Position numbers and translations under genes: made by a program. Under the pieces are notes generated by a model. That model had not been told where the DNA came from. It saw nothing but the letters and a program-made list of their open reading frames with translations, and did not search any database. Positions 29,753 through 39,712 of a stretch of DNA of 49,153 nt are shown here, one piece after another. This DNA comes from Mesaphorura yosii (taxonomy: Eukaryota > Arthropoda > Collembola > Poduromorpha > Tullbergiidae), in assembly GCA_009869945.1 (NCBI GenBank), contig WIXG01000487.1, positions 1 through 49,153 on the forward strand. The letters run 5' to 3'. Position 1 is the stretch's first letter; every line of letters starts with the position of its first letter.

Positions 29753-30400
29753 TTTGCCACGTGCAATTTGTAATTTGAATCAAGCCGAGTTCGAATAAAA
29801 CTATGAATGAGGAATAAAGACAAGCATGCATTTAAGCTGACAGACAGCTGATTCAAACTCGTGCTCGCAGTGTTTTTGCGAGTTGTAAAAAAGTCAACCT
29901 TGAAACTTGAACTACACTTGAAGCACACCACGTACACGTAACAACCGGACGGTAACTCTATTTCTGGTTTACGGAACAAAGCATGGGGCACACAACACAT
30001 TATGTACATTTTCCGTGCTCTGCTCATGGCCACGGTCACGAGCCAAGAACGGTTGTTATGGAAAATTACTCTTACCTTACTACTGTATTTGCCAGTATGT
30101 CTTGAGTATCTGAACTTCGCGAGAATGAAACTCACACTTGAAAACGTGCGATGTTAACATGCTGAATATGTATCAGTGGCAATGACTCAGGTAAGGCAGT
30201 TCAAGGCTCGGGCCAAGCCAAGCAGAGGGATGACGTCGAAGCTGATTCATGTTCATTCATTTATGCCAAAATGCGGTCACAGTTGCAATCGTCATCGTAA
30301 TCGCAACGAGTACGAAACGAATTTCGGGAACCCAGAACTGCTACTGTTGCTATAAGCTCAATTTTTACTGCAAATTGCATCACCACAGTTTGCAGTCTGT
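29753..30400. other. Intergenic, no gene seen
   Basis: Divergent upstream region of the fax gene. Only short random frames. Confidence 0.5.
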
Positions 30401-30401
30401 G

Positions 30402-30408
30402 TATAAAA
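30402..30408 (+). promoter_or_regulatory. TATA box
   Basis: 'gtgtataaaaccgg' lies about 80 bp upstream of the small ORF at 30483, the same spacing as for the takeout-like gene. It supports a transcription unit on the plus strand here. Confidence 0.4.
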
Positions 30409-30482
30409 CCGGTCAGAATCCAAGTTGATTTAGGTTCATTCACAATTTCTTTAAACACGTAATAGTAAAATAAATCTTCCAA

Positions 30483-30665
30483 ATGGAGAACGACGCTGAC
30501 ACCAACATTGAGCACGTACCGTACTCAACGACGAAGGCACTGCCCCAAGCCGACCTTCAGGACTGGTTGCATAGCAACGCGTCCGCTGCCGTGGCAACTG
30601 AGGAGACTGCCGACGCCAACATCGTGTTTGAAATCAACCAAGGACCGGACGCGCGTCCGGTCTGA
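30483..30665 (+). CDS. Small acidic open reading frame, possible gene
   Basis: 60 codons, starting MENDADTNIEHVPYSTTKAL and ending 'ANIVFEINQGPDARPV'. It is preceded by a TATA box and a purine-poor leader, and its last codons run through a perfect 20-bp palindrome. No domain is recognised and nothing similar lies in the window. It could be a short real protein or a chance frame. Confidence 0.3.
   Translation: MENDADTNIEHVPYSTTKALPQADLQDWLHSNASAAVATEETADANIVFEINQGPDARPV
30643..30662. repeat. Perfect 20-bp palindrome
   Basis: 'gaccggacgcgcgtccggtc' is exactly self-complementary and GC rich. It could fold into a hairpin in RNA or be a dimeric protein binding site. Confidence 0.75.
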
Positions 30666-31095
30666 GTACCTGAATATCGTCCGATGGAATACCTGAAACT
30701 TCGCTGGCCATCATTGCTCTGCACGCTCCGACTCCGGGGGCCACTCCGATTTAGGTCGGCGTCAGAGTCGATCGACTCTAGGAATCGGTTTAACCCGGAG
30801 TCAGAGATGAATAAAATGAGAAATATTAAAGAGGCAGGCCTGCACGACAAGTTTCAATTTCATGAATGACCGCACGCGGGACAGTTTCATGGAGTCCCTA
30901 ATCTTCGGGTTACACGCTCACGCCGAGTTGAAAATGGGAGCCAGGCGCAATTCTCTTTCTTAATGTCTGCGCAATCGCTGGCCATATAACGAGCCCCTTG
31001 TTTGCCCTTCATAGTAAAGTTTCCCTGGGTCCAAACTTTCTCGGGTCAATAATTATTTTATGGCCAGTCAACAATATTCGAAACTCGTTTATAAT

Positions 31096-34000
31096 TCAGC
31101 CAGACGCTTTGGCGTCGTCGTAGTCCTCGCCAATCGCCATGGTTTCGGAACGGTACAACTCATTTTGGACAGTTCCATCCAATTTATCATCGATCTTGCC
31201 CCCTTTCACAGTTTTACCATCAAAGAACTGTTTCAGGTCACTGAACGTGGGACGATCCTCTCGTTTGCGTCTCCAGCACTCAAGCATCTTGTTGTAACTA
31301 GAATTTAAAGAAGCCCTCATATCACATGGCGCTTGGATTTGTAATCAGTTGACGGAGACGGACTTACATCGCCTCGTTCGCATGGTCAGGTTTGGGCAGT
31401 CGGTGTCCCGCCAACAGCTGTTTCAGAAAATCCATATTCCACCGCGCCCATGGGAACGGTGGTTTGCCCAGTGAAAATATTTCCCAAAGCGTGACGCCGT
31501 AAGCCCACACATCCGATTTGTTTGAAAACTGCATATCAGTCAGCGATTCAATCGCCATCCATTTCCAAGGCAAGTTGTCAGGATGGGCTTTGATGTACGT
31601 GTAGTCGACGAGCTGGCGAGCCAATCCAAAGTCACAAATCTTGGCACGGCGGTTAAAGGAAAGCAAAACGTTCCTCGCCGCCAAGTCTCCGTGCACAATA
31701 CGCTTTTGCGATAAAAATTCCATCCCTGTCGCAGTCTCACCAGCCCACCGTATCAGATCCGTGGCGAGTGGATTCTCGTAGTCGCCTGCACTCTGTGTTT
31801 GAGCCAAAGAACTCATGAGCTCGATGTATCCATTCGATTGATCCTTCAGGTGCTGCAGCAGGCTCATTTTACAGAACTCCACGCCGACATACAGTTCTCC
31901 ATTCTTAATATTGCCTGAGTAGGCTCCGACCAAGTTGGCGATATTCTCGTGATTCTCGTGAGCGATGTGGGCGAGTATTTTGAGCTCGGACATAAGAGCC
32001 TTGAAATATTCAATTGGCGTGTTTGGCCGCACAGTCTTGACTGCAATCGGGGTCAGGTCTGTTCCCTGCCGCTGTACGTGACCCTTGTACACCACTCCGT
32101 AGTGTCCGGAACCCAGTTTTCTCGTGAGGTCTGAAAATAATGCATTTTAGCAATAGATCTCATGCCGTGGAGTAGGTTGGCTTACCGATAACGAGGTCCT
32201 CTTTCGCCACCTCGAAAGCGGGGTTGTACGCCAAAGATTCAATCACGAGGGCTTCTTTCAGGTCGTCGTCGCCCTTCGTTTTTGGTCCTTGGTTCTCAGT
32301 TGGTTTGCCATAGCGGAATTCCTTCTCCTCGATATCAGTCAGCAACTGAATCGTATTCCCGTTCCCCTGTCCAAGAATTTCGGCATTCGGCTGCTTATAT
32401 CTGCCTCTCGTCTTGTAAACGCACACACAAACGGTTGCAATTATAGCAATGGTCACCAGGACACCCCCAGCGATGAGCGTGTACAGTAGTGTGGGACTGC
32501 CGTCATCTTCCGGTTCATCCGTGGCAGTATGCACTGTTGTAGGTTCTGCTTCAGACGTTGACGCTGGAATGTCGGTGTCGCTTCCGGTTGATGACAGCTC
32601 GGGAGTCTCCTCCACAGTAGTGGTTGCGGGTGGTTCGTTTAGAGGTTCCCCCAACTGAACATAAGAAATTTCATTGCTCGCCTCTGAGGTGAAATTCCTG
32701 TTTCCCCCAATTATGTACAGCCGTCCAAGTTTGGGCACGTAAGCGCACGACGCGAAACGCAGGATAAGCGGCCACCCTTGCACAGGCACCACCTTAGCTT
32801 CAAGGTTAGTTGCATCGAATTTAATGAGACCCCCAACATCATCGCCTCCTCCGAACAAAAACGTGTAGGCATTCCATCGATATTGTCAGCATACACAGCG
32901 CACGGAAACTGTAGCCCATGTGGAAATTGAACTTCTAACTTTGAGACGGTGCCCTCGCCCGGACTAAACTGCATCACCTCGTAGCCAATTGGCATCCTAT
33001 CCCAAAAAGTGTATGCTACATCTTGCTGGGCGTCCCAAATTGCCGCAGGGTTTGTCGTAGGCTCAAAGATCTCTGCCACAACAGTCATGTTGCCGTCCGG
33101 CGCCATTACATCGTAGCGTACTACAATCTGAGTGCTCCGACCCTCTGCTGACCCACCAAACACGTACGCAACCTTACCTTCAGCATCCCAAGCCACTGAC
33201 ATGTGGCCGCCCGGTATCAATGGCATGTGCCCAATCAGTGAATAGTTTCCGTGCACTGTGCAGTAACTGTAAACCTCGTTTGTCCGGAAATTGCTGTCAT
33301 TCATCCCACCAAAGTTGATAACTTCTTCACCATGGAATATAACTGCGCCGTCCTCGATAAGTACAAATTTTCCGTCAACTTCCACAGTTCCTGCCTCTAG
33401 CGAGTAGCGCAGCACCTGCCCGCTCTTCCGGTGGTCGTTGTCTACTCCCCCGACAATGTAGATTGAATCTTGACCGTCGTACACTGCGGCGGCGTTGGCC
33501 AAGCCTGTAGGAAGGGTTGATGCAGTCACGAGTGTTGGGACCGTCAACGGTGTCAACTCCAGGTACAAAATTTCGTCTCTGTTCATCTCCGCTTCGTCAG
33601 AATAGCTTCCGCGCCCACCGACGATGTACACCCTCCCCAACTGGGGCACGTGCACGCACGGGGCAATGGTTAGCCGAGGCCACTCGCTCAGGTAAATTGT
33701 CTCCGATCGCAGTGTATCCGGGTTAAACCTAATTAGGCCATGCACACTTCCAAAGACATAAATGACGTTCTCAGCGCCAGAGAAGGCCGCACAAGGGCTA
33801 CTGATTTCATGATGAAGTGCAGCGGGCACGTTTGTAAGGTTTCCCGTGCCAGGGTTATAGTGTAAGGCACCATGCCAAAGTCCGGTAGCCACTGAGCCTC
33901 CAATGGAAAGAATTGCCTTCTGTTTGGTGTCCCACACACCTGCTCCTCGGTAGACAGCATCAGGCAGACGTGATATCTCCTCAAATTCACCCGTACCAGC

Positions 34001-34483
34001 ATTGTATCGATAAATCTCTGTCAGAGGGCTGTTGTCCACTCCGGTTCCTCCGAGGAGGTACGCGATCTGTGCCACGGGATCCCATGCAAGCGCCATATTT
34101 TGCATGGGAACGGGTAACTGGCCAATGCGCGTATAATTATTCGAGAGCGTTGAGTAGCTGTGCACGTCAGAGCTCACTTCCGAACGCGAATCAAGTATCC
34201 TGCCACCAATGTACACAATTTCGTCACCGTTCATGATCGCCGCGCCGTATCCAATCTCCAGAAATAGGCCTACGGTCTCCACAACCCCAGATGCGATCGA
34301 ATACTTTACGACACAGCCACTGGAACCTCCGATCGTAAAAATAGAGTCTTCACCATCGTAAACGAGAGCATGCTCTGAAGAAAGGTGTGGAAGATATGAA
34401 TTCGTACGAACAAGCTCGAAGCTTTCGGTGCAAGTTGGCAGAATTATCAAAAATATTGTCGAGATAAAAAATGTGGCCCCCAT
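31096..34483 (-). CDS. Kelch-ectodomain receptor tyrosine kinase
   Basis: Exons 34483-32186, 32130-31368 and 31297-31096, GT-AG and in phase; about 1087 residues if one missing base near 32874 is allowed for. Signal peptide MGATFFISTIFLIILPTCTE. Then twelve kelch-like blades as two sets of six: 'YDGEDSIFTIGG', 'NGDEIVYIGG', 'DPVAQIAYLLGG', 'DTKQKAILSIGG', 'GAENVIYVFGS', 'VPQLGRVYIVGG', then 'YDGQDSIYIVGG', 'HGEEVINFGG', 'DAEGKVAYVFGG', 'DAQQDVAYTF', 'NAYTFLFGGG', 'VPKLGRLYIIGG'. A Ser/Thr/Glu stalk and one helix ('LIAGGVLVTIAIIATVCVCV') lead to the kinase: 'LGSGHYGVVYKG' loop, 'IAVKTVR' lysine, 'IVHGDLAARNVLL' catalytic loop (HGD replaces HRD), 'KICDFGLAR', 'WKWMAIESL', 'SDVWAYGVTLWEIFSLG', and C-lobe 'CWRRKREDRPTFSDLKQF'. 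The frameshift lies between 'VYADNIDG' and 'NAYTFLF'. Predicted plasma-membrane receptor; ligand unknown. Confidence 0.8.
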
Positions 34484-35682
34484 TTTCGCAAAATCAAAGC
34501 AAAAACTTCAAAAGTTGAATTGATGGATTTCGAGTCCTTTGTCCATCACTTAAACTTAGCATTGGACGATATTTTATCAATCCAATGACAACTCATGTCA
34601 TATACGCTCTAATTGGAAGTGCAAATTCATGTAGAGAGAAAGAAGATAAGGATTTGCCAGCAACAGTTTGCTGAATCCTGAATGCTTTTAATTAAAAGTC
34701 TCACACATTTGTTTATATGAAATCTGCATTGCAAATCGAAATAAAAATGAACTTGAGAAACCCATAAAAATCGTCCTCAAGTGGTCTGAAATTAATTTGA
34801 AACATGCAATTAGTCCAAAAATAGACTTTTCTGAAATGGAAATACATAATAACAAGAAAGAGTGAGTCCTTCGGGGAAATGAATCTTTAGCGTCGCGCAC
34901 TCCTACGGTGAAATGTGCCCCGGCTCGGGCGGCGTCTCCCTCTCGCAGATCCTTCAAACCTTTGCGAACATCCTGTTTGGGACCAGTACGAACTGCCCCT
35001 GAGCGTGAGCTGCCTCATGGAGCACTTCCACAGCTTCAACTTTGTCGACGTTTCCAGTAGAGAGATAGCCCTATTTAAAATGAGTAGAACTAAATTAATT
35101 TTAGGGAGTAATGTGCAAACATTTTATGCAATTCGGATCAATCAATACCTACGAATAAGAAAGCATTAGAAATGAGCGTTTCCGACCGAGTAATCACTAA
35201 AAACACTGAAAAATGACTAATTTGGGACTTTCTCGGCTCATTCGCTTGTACGGTGGCGACCTGTGTTAGACGTTGTGTTGTTCAAATTTCTTACGTTATG
35301 TGTTTGTCATTTATTGTCGCTCAACATACATGGCGCTTGCTGGCCTGTACATGATGGGTATAAAGAATTTTGGGGGGTACCCAGAATCCCCAAAATTTCT
35401 TCATACTCCACAAATTTTGATATAGTGTTTTCCCCAAACACCGAGTTACCCAACCAAGGGCGGCATGAGCTTCCCCAGACTCCGCTTTACACCTCTGCCA
35501 ATTTTGGTTCGATTCCGGCTACTGGAGCCGACGTTGTGGATAAAAATGTGACCGGGGCTAGTGGGGTATGAAGAATTATTTTACATACTGTACAACTCAA
35601 CTTGGATGAGATGGTTGTAAGTCCCACATCGAAACACGTCAAACTTGGACCCCTCCACTGGTAGAAGTTTCATGAGGCAATA
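34484..35682. other. Intergenic; no supported gene
   Basis: Upstream of the kelch kinase. The plus frames at 34915-35169 and 35263-35571 are open but not recognisable. One short plus stretch ends 'SQILQTFANILFGTSTNCP' at about 35001 and looks like a possible terminal exon, without further support. Confidence 0.4.
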
Positions 35683-35853
35683 TATCCAAATTTGTCGAAA
35701 ATGGCAGGCGATTTTCTATGCGTTTCGGGAACTCGCGTACCAATAGAGCGATTCTTCTCAATTGGAACACATTTACTGGCCTCAAATCATCGACAATTGC
35801 CACCGGAAACAATAAAAAAAGTACTTATGCTTGAGTGGCTGGTTAAAAATTGA
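35683..35853 (+). pseudogene. hAT transposase C-terminal dimerisation remnant
   Basis: The plus frame reads 'YPNLSKMAGDFLCVSGTRVP', then 'IERFFSIGTHLLASNHRQLP' and 'PETIKKVLMLEWLVKN', then TGA. This is the hAT dimerisation motif (Y-P-x-L-x-x-MA-x-DFL ... VP-x-ER-x-FS ... LS/P-P-E-x-x-x-x-L). The catalytic part is not found upstream, so this is a fragment of a dead element. Confidence 0.75.
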
Positions 35854-36012
35854 GAATCAACTTGCATTTAAAACATTTGTTCATAATTCACTTGTTGAGA
35901 AAATATGTGGTGCTTAGGAGAGTATGTATATGACTATTGTTAAAAAATTTTGAAAAGTTTTGTGGGGTTAATTTGATATTTGTGCATTTATATGTCAGGA
36001 CTCGTTATTTCG

Positions 36013-36052
36013 ACTCTGAGTCTGAGTCTGAGTTCGAGTCCTTCTGAGTCTG
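36013..36052. repeat. (TGAGTC)n-like microsatellite
   Basis: 'gactctgagtctgagtctga' and following bases lie directly left of the mariner-like element. A matching stretch ('gagtccgagtctgagtctga', about 39017-39036) lies just right of it in the same orientation. Confidence 0.65.
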
Positions 36053-36351
36053 GCATGGAAACCCCGCCAGCTGAGTACCTAAGTAGGACTGGAAACTTAT
36101 ACCGGGTGATAGGGCATCCTGAGAAATAATCGTGTGCCAAGTCGTAGATCTGCGAAATGAAATGCCAAATTTTTAGAGTAGTTCAAAGTTTCCATTGTTG
36201 CATTAAAACAATCCATTTAGTAACAAATAAGCAAACAAAACCATTTATTTTAATTAATTACAGGAATATCAGGAACACTCATAAAAGTACGTATATTTTT
36301 TAAACCAAGTGGCGGATTTGGCTTAAATTTTTTGTACGTACTCTTTGTCCT

Positions 36352-36749
36352 ATGAACTGCATAAAATCAAAGAATTTGACCTTATTTCGACCAGAAATGG
36401 GTCCAAAAATTCAACCGGAAGTGGAGGAGCAGGTGAGGGCCCTTTCCAGGAACCAAATGTCGATTCGTGCCATCAAAACTCACTTACAAGCAGCTGGAAT
36501 CAACTTAAGTGTGACTTGTATTTATTCTATCGTCAATAATGCTGGACAGGGGCGGTCGGCAGTGGCTTCGGGGCTTCCAGTTCCAAGGAATAAATCGACC
36601 CCCCCCAAAGGCGGGTGGGGGGGGGGGTGATAAGGAAGATAGCTGACTGAACCAGTAAGGAGAATCCGCCGACTCAGAAATACATGGCCAATAAGCTGAA
36701 CATCAGTCAAGCACTAGTAAACAAGATCATCCATAAAACTTCGGTAAGG
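36352..36749 (+). pseudogene. Mariner transposase, N-terminal part
   Basis: The frame from the ATG at 36352 contains a helix-turn-helix: 'MGPKIQPEVEEQVRALSRNQ', 'MSIRAIKTHLQAAGINLSVT', 'CIYSIVNNAGQG'. A C7 run followed by a G12 run (36600-36628) throws the frame off. A second helix-turn-helix resumes in another frame, 'NPPTQKYMANKLNISQALVN' then KIIHKTS, up to the 41-bp repeat. The catalytic domain continues at 37994. Confidence 0.7.
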
Positions 36750-36751
36750 TG
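36711..36751 (+). repeat. 41-bp direct repeat, left copy
   Basis: 'gcactagtaaacaagatcat' and the following 21 bases are identical to 37956-37996. The sequence belongs to the transposase gene, so it was duplicated at the borders of the insert. Confidence 0.9.
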
Positions 36752-37110
36752 CTCGTATGTATTTGTCTGCCTGGAATACTTGTAGATGGCATTTTGCGCA
36801 CCGGTGGCATTGTTACCACCGAGTTTGTTGATGTCACCAGTTCCAGGATTCAAACATCCTTGCCCCACATATTTTCTGGGAAAGCCCTCATTGACCAGTT
36901 CGATGGACTCCGGTCGATCCAGACTGTATTTGAAGACCATTTCGTTGTAGGTAAATGAACCATTTTCACCCGACAGCAGGTAGATGGAGTTGTGACCATC
37001 GTACAAGGCAGAGTGTGTCCTCAGAGGGCGTGGCATTTGAGTCTCGGAGAGGATCCATTCAAGACTGTCGTCTGCAGCCACGGCGTTCTGCAGAATCGCA
37101 GTTGTGGACA
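36752..37110 (-). pseudogene. Captured 5' end of a kelch-ectodomain gene
   Basis: The minus-strand frame reads a signal-peptide-like 'LFLCLSTTAILQNAVAADDS' and then 'PRPLRTHSALYDGHNSIYLL', 'SFTYNEMVFKYSLDRPESIE', 'GCLNPGTGDINKLGGNNATG' and 'AQNAIYKYSRQTNTYEHL' before running into transposon sequence. The order H-S-A-x-YDG-x-(N/D)-SIY followed by VxKYSL matches blade 1 of the kelch kinase. The apparent ATG upstream is out of frame. It sits inside the mariner-type element. Confidence 0.75.
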
Positions 37111-37955
37111 GGCACAGAAACAGTTCACAGTTCTGTTGCAGTCATTTTCTATCAATACTATCAAACTGAGTTAATTTCATAAATCTGTGCGCATAATTAT
37201 ATAGTATTGATATTGCATTTTTACGCCCGTTAAATCACGTCAATCTATATTTTATTATTCGCAATTAAAAGCTAAGTCCCAATCTTACTCTTAGTATATG
37301 TGGCCGATGCTGCTAGAACTAAATGCTAGCTTTGTCTTGCACTCCTGCTGGTACTATCTCAATAATTTGATTTACCTGGTTTGCTGAATTATAATCATCA
37401 TCATCAAGTTTAGGTTAACCTAACCTTACAACACTGCTGCCACTGTATGAATAGCATAGAATGAATGAAAAAACTTGAATGAGCTGTCAAATGAAATGCA
37501 CAGCACCCATAAAATTCAACTGCTGAGCAGAAGAATAATTCAATGACGTTCCTCATGCAATGCGCGCCATGCTTATCATTTAGAGCTACTACACATATCA
37601 GCCTAACTTGATTTCAACAGAATTGGTTGAATGAGAATTTGCACACAAGTTGGTGATCACATTCCATTGAAAGCGGTTATCAATAAGATAAGCATTGTCG
37701 TCAGCTTTGTCTGCACTGAACCTTTACGCGATATACCCTGTACAAGGTCAAATCATAATCAAGGAAAACGAGAAACAGAGAATTCAGCATGGTCAGTATG
37801 CTGAATATTAATCAGGTAATCATAAAAATAGTATTCCAACCGAAATGAAACTAATTTTTTATTAGTTCAGTGTAGTTTTTGCTTTTATTTTGTATCAGCT
37901 AAACCAAATCTTGATAATTTCCCAGGCTAACATCATAGTAAAAAATGTTATTTAT
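37111..37955. other. AT-rich sequence carried with the captured kelch fragment
   Basis: It probably represents the 5' flank (promoter side) of the captured gene fragment. No coding frame. A local palindrome 'gtttaggttaacctaacc' lies at about 37410-37427. Confidence 0.4.
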
Positions 37956-37996
37956 GCACTAGTAAACAAGATCATCCATAAAACTTCGGTAAGGTG
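37956..37996 (+). repeat. 41-bp direct repeat, right copy
   Basis: Identical to 36711-36751. It resumes the transposase gene. Confidence 0.9.
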
Positions 37997-38744
37997 ACCC
38001 GCAAAAAAACCCGAATACATCAGCTGACCGAAAGGCATAAGCGAATACGGAAGACTACTACCCGCAAGCTGTATGAGCGTCGCCTCTCAGGAACGAAATC
38101 AGATTTCGTCGTCACACTTGATGAACCATTCTTTTATGTGCAAGGCTGCAATGCCACCAAACAAATTTGCTACACCAAGGATCGGCAGGAGATGGAAAAT
38201 TATGTGCATCAGAAAACTGAAAAGTTCATGGTGATTGGTTTCATGAGCGGCAGAGGTGTCCTTCCATTGATTGCAGTTCGAACTAACGCGAAGATAAATT
38301 CAAAGTATTACGTCGACAACGTTTTGAAACGAATTCTGGAAGAAGAAGTCCACAAATTGTACGCAGGAGAGCTTTCTAAAGTCTGTCCACCATGATGCTG
38401 CCAGCTCCCACACTTCCAAATTCACAAAGGCGTACGCGAGCGAGCTGAAGCGTAAAACCGGCATGACCTTGATCGTCAATCAAGACATACCCGTAAAAAG
38501 CCCTGACGCGAGTCCCATGGACTTTTTTGGATTCGGCTGGCTGAAGCAGCGATTGCAACACAGAAGGGCAACAACAATTCCAGGACTTTGGAAAGTCCTC
38601 CAGGAGGAATGGAACCTGGTGACTCAAGAAACATGCAAAAACGTCTTTGCAGGTTGGAAAAGGCGACGTAGAGCAATTTCCAGGTCGTCAGGAGAACATG
38701 TTGAAAATACAAAAAATATTCATAAGCGCCAAATTCGTCTATAA
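37994..38744 (+). pseudogene. Mariner transposase, catalytic part (DD41D-like)
   Basis: The frame 37994-38395 reads 'TRKKTRIHQLTERHKRIRKT' and the first catalytic Asp in 'DFVVTLDEPFFYVQG'. After a frame change near 38380 the second Asp is in 'VHHDAASSHTSKFTKAYASE' and the third in 'KSPDASPMDFFGFGWLKQRL'. By my count 41 residues separate the second and third Asp. The end 'CKNVFAGWKRRRRAIS' is typical of mariner transposases. One frameshift inside the domain plus the split by the insert make it inactive. AATAAA lies at about 38831. Confidence 0.75.
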
Positions 38745-39059
38745 AATCGTAATGAAAGAGCGTTCGCATAATCTCTGCTATTCCTGTATTTATTTTTATT
38801 TATTCTTTAATTTTTTTGAAATTTTTAAAAAAATAAATTGTTTTGCTTGCTTATTTATATAAAATTCGGCACTTCATTTCCTAGACCTACGACTTGGCAC
38901 ACGACTATTTTTCGGGATGCCCTATCACCCGGTATAAGTTTTCAGTCCTACTTCGGTACTCAGCTGGTGGGGTTTCCATGTGAGTTCAAGATTTTCAAGT
39001 ATCATATTCTTAGTTTGAGTCCGAGTCTGAGTCTGAGTCGTGCTAAAGAGTCAGACTCA

Positions 39060-39480
39060 CCCGAAGCCTGCAAGACGCCTCTGCCAGGCTGAAATTGGTA
39101 AATGGAGCGAGTGAACCCGAATTGTGGGCCGTAGCCGCCAATTACGTACGCGACTCCACGTCCGTTGCCCCGCGCGGACGCTGCGCTGAGTCTAACTCAG
39201 GAAGAGTGAACGGTACCTTCTCGACGCTGTGGTCGCTTGCGTTGTAAGCCATAATGCGTTCTCTTCAGAGTGGTAAACTGCCGCCGTTCCGCCAAACAAG
39301 TACACAACTTGCGAGTCGTTATCCCACGGAAGAGAGCGTCAGCGTCGTAGGGAGGTTGGCCACCACGCTTGTCCATCCAGTCGCCGTGGAGTAGGCCGTG
39401 ACATTTTGTGTGGTACCGTCGGAGTTGGAGCCCCCGAAGAGCAATGAAGTACGTAATACAAGTACGATTCTCATTCACTC
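39060..39480 (-). pseudogene. Kelch-ectodomain gene fragment, frameshifted
   Basis: Read in pieces on the minus strand: 'IALLFGGSNSDGTTQNVTAY', 'STATGWTSVVANLPTTLTLS', then in the next frame 'WDNDSQVVYLFGGTAAVYHS', then 'IMAYNASDHSVEKVPFTLPE' and 'GRGVAYVIGGYGPQFGFTRS'. Three blades in register with the kelch kinase are visible, with at least three frame changes. It lies just outside the right end of the mariner-type element. Confidence 0.65.
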
Positions 39481-39712
39481 GGTAACTGCTGAAGTGCATT
39501 GCGTGACACTTTTTTGTACACACATGTTGTGAGTAAGCGCGTTACGTGGTTACAAGCGTACGACCTTGAAGAACTGTACAAAGTGTATGCTGCTCTACAC
39601 TACACTACTCGCGATGATATGGCTTAAATAAATATCAGAATGCTCGTTGCAAAATTCAGAATCAGTATTATTCTAACACAACTCGAATCCACACTACACA
39701 CGCACTCGTACA

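Larger units (their letters stand above)
36054..38980 (+). mobile_element. Mariner-type transposon with long terminal inverted repeats and a 1.2-kb insert
   Basis: Inverted repeats of about 120 bp: left 36054-36174 begins 'catggaaaccccgccagctg', right 38861-38980 is its near reverse complement (ending 'cagctggtggggtttccatg'). Both contain 'cttataccgggtgatagggc'. Between them are the two halves of a transposase (36352-36749 and 37994-38744). The halves are separated by 36752-37955, foreign sequence that holds a kelch-gene fragment. A 41-bp direct repeat (36711-36751 = 37956-37996) flanks the insert. Terminal TA duplication is not obvious. Confidence 0.85.

Noticed and set aside
35263..35571. 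Plus-strand 102-codon frame with a signal-like start
   Set aside because: No homology that I recognise, no splice partners, and it lies in transposon-rich sequence next to a dead hAT fragment.
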